DNA of 5,823 bases, taken from NCBI GenBank assembly GCA_016930115.1, contig JAFGHN010000190.1, positions 1 to 5,823 on the forward strand, given 5' to 3'. The notes beneath the pieces are model-generated. The model ran no database searches and was not told the DNA's origin. It worked only from the letters and a program-made list of their open reading frames with translations. The DNA comes from Spirochaetales bacterium. GTDB lineage: Bacteria > Spirochaetota > Spirochaetia > ARS1246. This document shows, piece by piece, positions 4,299-5,823 of the stretch; positions within the stretch are counted from its first letter, which is position 1; the number at the start of each line of letters is the position of its first letter. Position numbers and translations under genes: made by a program.

Positions 4299-5823
4299 AT
4301 GACGGCCCGCGAGCTACGAGCGCGCTATATTGAGTTTTTCCTCTCGCAGAACCACGTGGAAATTTCGGGCAGATCACTGGTTCCCGAAAATGATCCGAGC
4401 GTTCTTTTCACCACCGCCGGGATGCATCCTCTGGTTCCCTATATTCTGGGAGAGCCCCATCCAGCAGGCACCAGGCTGGTTGACTATCAGAAATGTATTC
4501 GTACGGTTGATATAGAAAACGTCGGAGATTCCGGCCATCTCACTTTTTTTGAGATGCTCGGCAACTGGTCGCTGGGTGATTACTTCAAACAGGAAGCCAT
4601 CGCCATGAGCTACGAGTTTCTCACCGGGAAACGCTGGCTGAATCTTTCTCCGGATATCCTCTCCGTTACCGTTTTCGCGGGCGATGAAAACGCTCCACCG
4701 GACGAAGAAAGTGCGGCGGCCTGGCGGTCACTTGGTATTCCGGGTGAGCGGATCTACTTTCTTCCCGCGGAGGACAACTGGTGGGGCCCCGCAGGGCGCA
4801 CGGGCCCTTGCGGTCCGGACACCGAAATGTTCATGGACACGGGGAGCGAACCTTGCGGGCCGGAATGCAGGCCCGGCTGTGGGTGCGGCAAATACCTGGA
4901 GATATGGAACGATGTCTTTATGGAGTACAACAAGAAGGAAGACGGTTCCTTTGAACCGCTCGAGCGGAAGTGCGTTGACACGGGGATGGGGGTTGAAAGA
5001 ACGATTACCGTGCTCCAGGGCAAGCAATCGGTGTACCAGACCGAATTGTTCCAGCCGCTCATCTCGGTAATAGAAAAACTCTCAGGAAAAAGGTACGGCG
5101 AAAACGACGCTACGGATATCTCGATCAGGATTGTGGCGGATCATCTCAAGACCGCCGTGTTTATACTCGGCGATGAGCAAAGCATACGGCCGTCCAATCT
5201 CGGGCAGGGCTACATATTGCGGCGGCTCATCCGGCGGGCTATCCGCCACGGAAGGAAGCTTGGTGTGACCGGCAACATCACAAATGGTCCGGCGGAAACG
5301 GTCATCGACATGTACCGGGAGGTGTATCCGGAGCTCGCTGGTCACGCGGACTTCATCAGAGACGAGCTGGCCGCAGAAGAGGAGCGTTTTCTTGGAACGC
5401 TCAGGAAAGGCGAGCGGGAGTTTGACAAGTTGCTCCCCGGTCTCGAAAAGAATCCGCGGAAGATCGTACCCGGGCGCATCGCTTTCAAGCTCTACGACAC
5501 CTACGGCTTCCCGATTGAGCTCACCGAAGAGCTCGCGGGGGAACATGGGCTTTCGGTGGACAGGGAGGGCTTTGAAACCGCTTACGAAAAGCACCAGGAG
5601 GTTTCGAAACAGGGCGCCGAAAAGAGTTTCAAAGGCGGCCTCGCGGACCACACCGAGGCGACGACCAGGCTTCACACCGCCACCCATCTGCTGCACAAAG
5701 CTCTTCATATAGTGCTTGGGGACCATGTCCAGCAGAAGGGTAGCAACATCACCCCGGAAAGGCTCAGGTTTGATTTCTCGCATCCTGACAAGATGACCGA
5801 CGAGCAGATCAGGGAAGTCGAAA
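4299..5823 (+). CDS. alaS: Alanyl-tRNA synthetase, short spirochaete-type (3' end beyond window)
   Basis: The ATG at 4299 opens 508 codons that run off the window. This cytoplasmic class II synthetase charges tRNA-Ala with alanine using ATP and hydrolyses mischarged Ser/Gly-tRNA-Ala. Motif 1 region: VLFTTAGMHPLVPY. Motif 2 region: CIRTVDIENVG (Glu73) into LTFFEMLGNWSLGDYFK, shorter than the usual bacterial form with its GGKHND insert. TGPCGPDTEMFMD (168-180), EIWNDVFMEYN and the motif 3 sequence DTGMGVER (227-234) follow. The tRNA-recognition helices include RRLIRRAIRHGRKLG and LYDTYGFPIELT (Gly403). Only 54 residues separate Thr409 from the editing-site HxxxH (TATHLLH, His463 and His467). 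The beta-barrel with the TPFYAESGGQ-type motif found there in most AlaS is therefore missing. A Cys cluster C-x3-C-x3-C-x-C lies at 186-196. The later editing-site Cys/His pair and any C-Ala domain lie outside the window. Confidence 0.97.
   Translation, partial: MTARELRARYIEFFLSQNHVEISGRSLVPENDPSVLFTTAGMHPLVPYILGEPHPAGTRLVDYQKCIRTVDIENVGDSGHLTFFEMLGNWSLGDYFKQEAIAMSYEFLTGKRWLNLSPDILSVTVFAGDENAPPDEESAAAWRSLGIPGERIYFLPAEDNWWGPAGRTGPCGPDTEMFMDTGSEPCGPECRPGCGCGKYLEIWNDVFMEYNKKEDGSFEPLERKCVDTGMGVERTITVLQGKQSVYQTELFQPLISVIEKLSGKRYGENDATDISIRIVADHLKTAVFILGDEQSIRPSNLGQGYILRRLIRRAIRHGRKLGVTGNITNGPAETVIDMYREVYPELAGHADFIRDELAAEEERFLGTLRKGEREFDKLLPGLEKNPRKIVPGRIAFKLYDTYGFPIELTEELAGEHGLSVDREGFETAYEKHQEVSKQGAEKSFKGGLADHTEATTRLHTATHLLHKALHIVLGDHVQQKGSNITPERLRFDFSHPDKMTDEQIREVE

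Noticed and set aside
4684..5070. Plus-strand open frame of 128 codons inside alaS
   Set aside because: It is an out-of-frame shadow; the alaS frame here carries GPCGPD, EIWN and DTGMGVER.
5082..5783. Long minus-strand open frame of 233 codons
   Set aside because: It lies wholly antisense to alaS, whose motifs are continuous there, and its translation shows no recognisable domain. Open antisense frames are common in GC-rich genes.

Overview
The window looks like chromosomal DNA of a spirochaete, probably a free-living or environmental lineage with moderately high G+C (judged by eye). Three things point there: a divergent FliG of the FliG1 type; a short alanyl-tRNA synthetase that lacks a subdomain found in most bacteria; and the order fliG1 then alaS, which I recall from Borrelia. 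A secreted beta-barrel-like protein shows that the cell has an outer membrane. No mobile element, CRISPR array or rRNA was seen.

Left part (1-2250): the 3' portion of an NAD(P)-dependent extended SDR epimerase/reductase (plus strand) runs into the end of a convergent two-gene unit on the minus strand. That unit encodes a small outer-membrane-type protein followed, with a TGATG stop/start overlap, by an integral-membrane steroid 5-alpha-reductase family protein. The SDR and reductase genes overlap tail to tail by 8 bp.

Centre (2265-2478): a compact control region. It holds a tRNA-Phe(GAA) gene on the minus strand with a near-consensus promoter upstream and a strong intrinsic terminator downstream. 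A likely divergent promoter for fliG1 shares its -35 region with the tRNA promoter. A pair of 13-nt tandem repeats lies in the leader of the outer-membrane gene, and a 14-bp palindrome lies just after the fliG1 -10 box.

Right part (2520-5823): three co-directional genes form a probable operon: fliG1 (flagellar motor/switch protein), a TM2-domain membrane protein with a winged-helix-like cytoplasmic tail, and alaS (cut by the window end after 508 codons). Gaps are 80 and 55 bp and no terminator is visible between them.

The most interesting points are the AlaS without the beta-barrel that normally precedes its editing domain, the degenerate motifs of FliG1, the uncharacterised TM2/winged-helix protein between fliG1 and alaS, and the steroid-5-alpha-reductase-like enzyme coupled to an outer-membrane protein. 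I do not see a wholly new defence or mobile system here.
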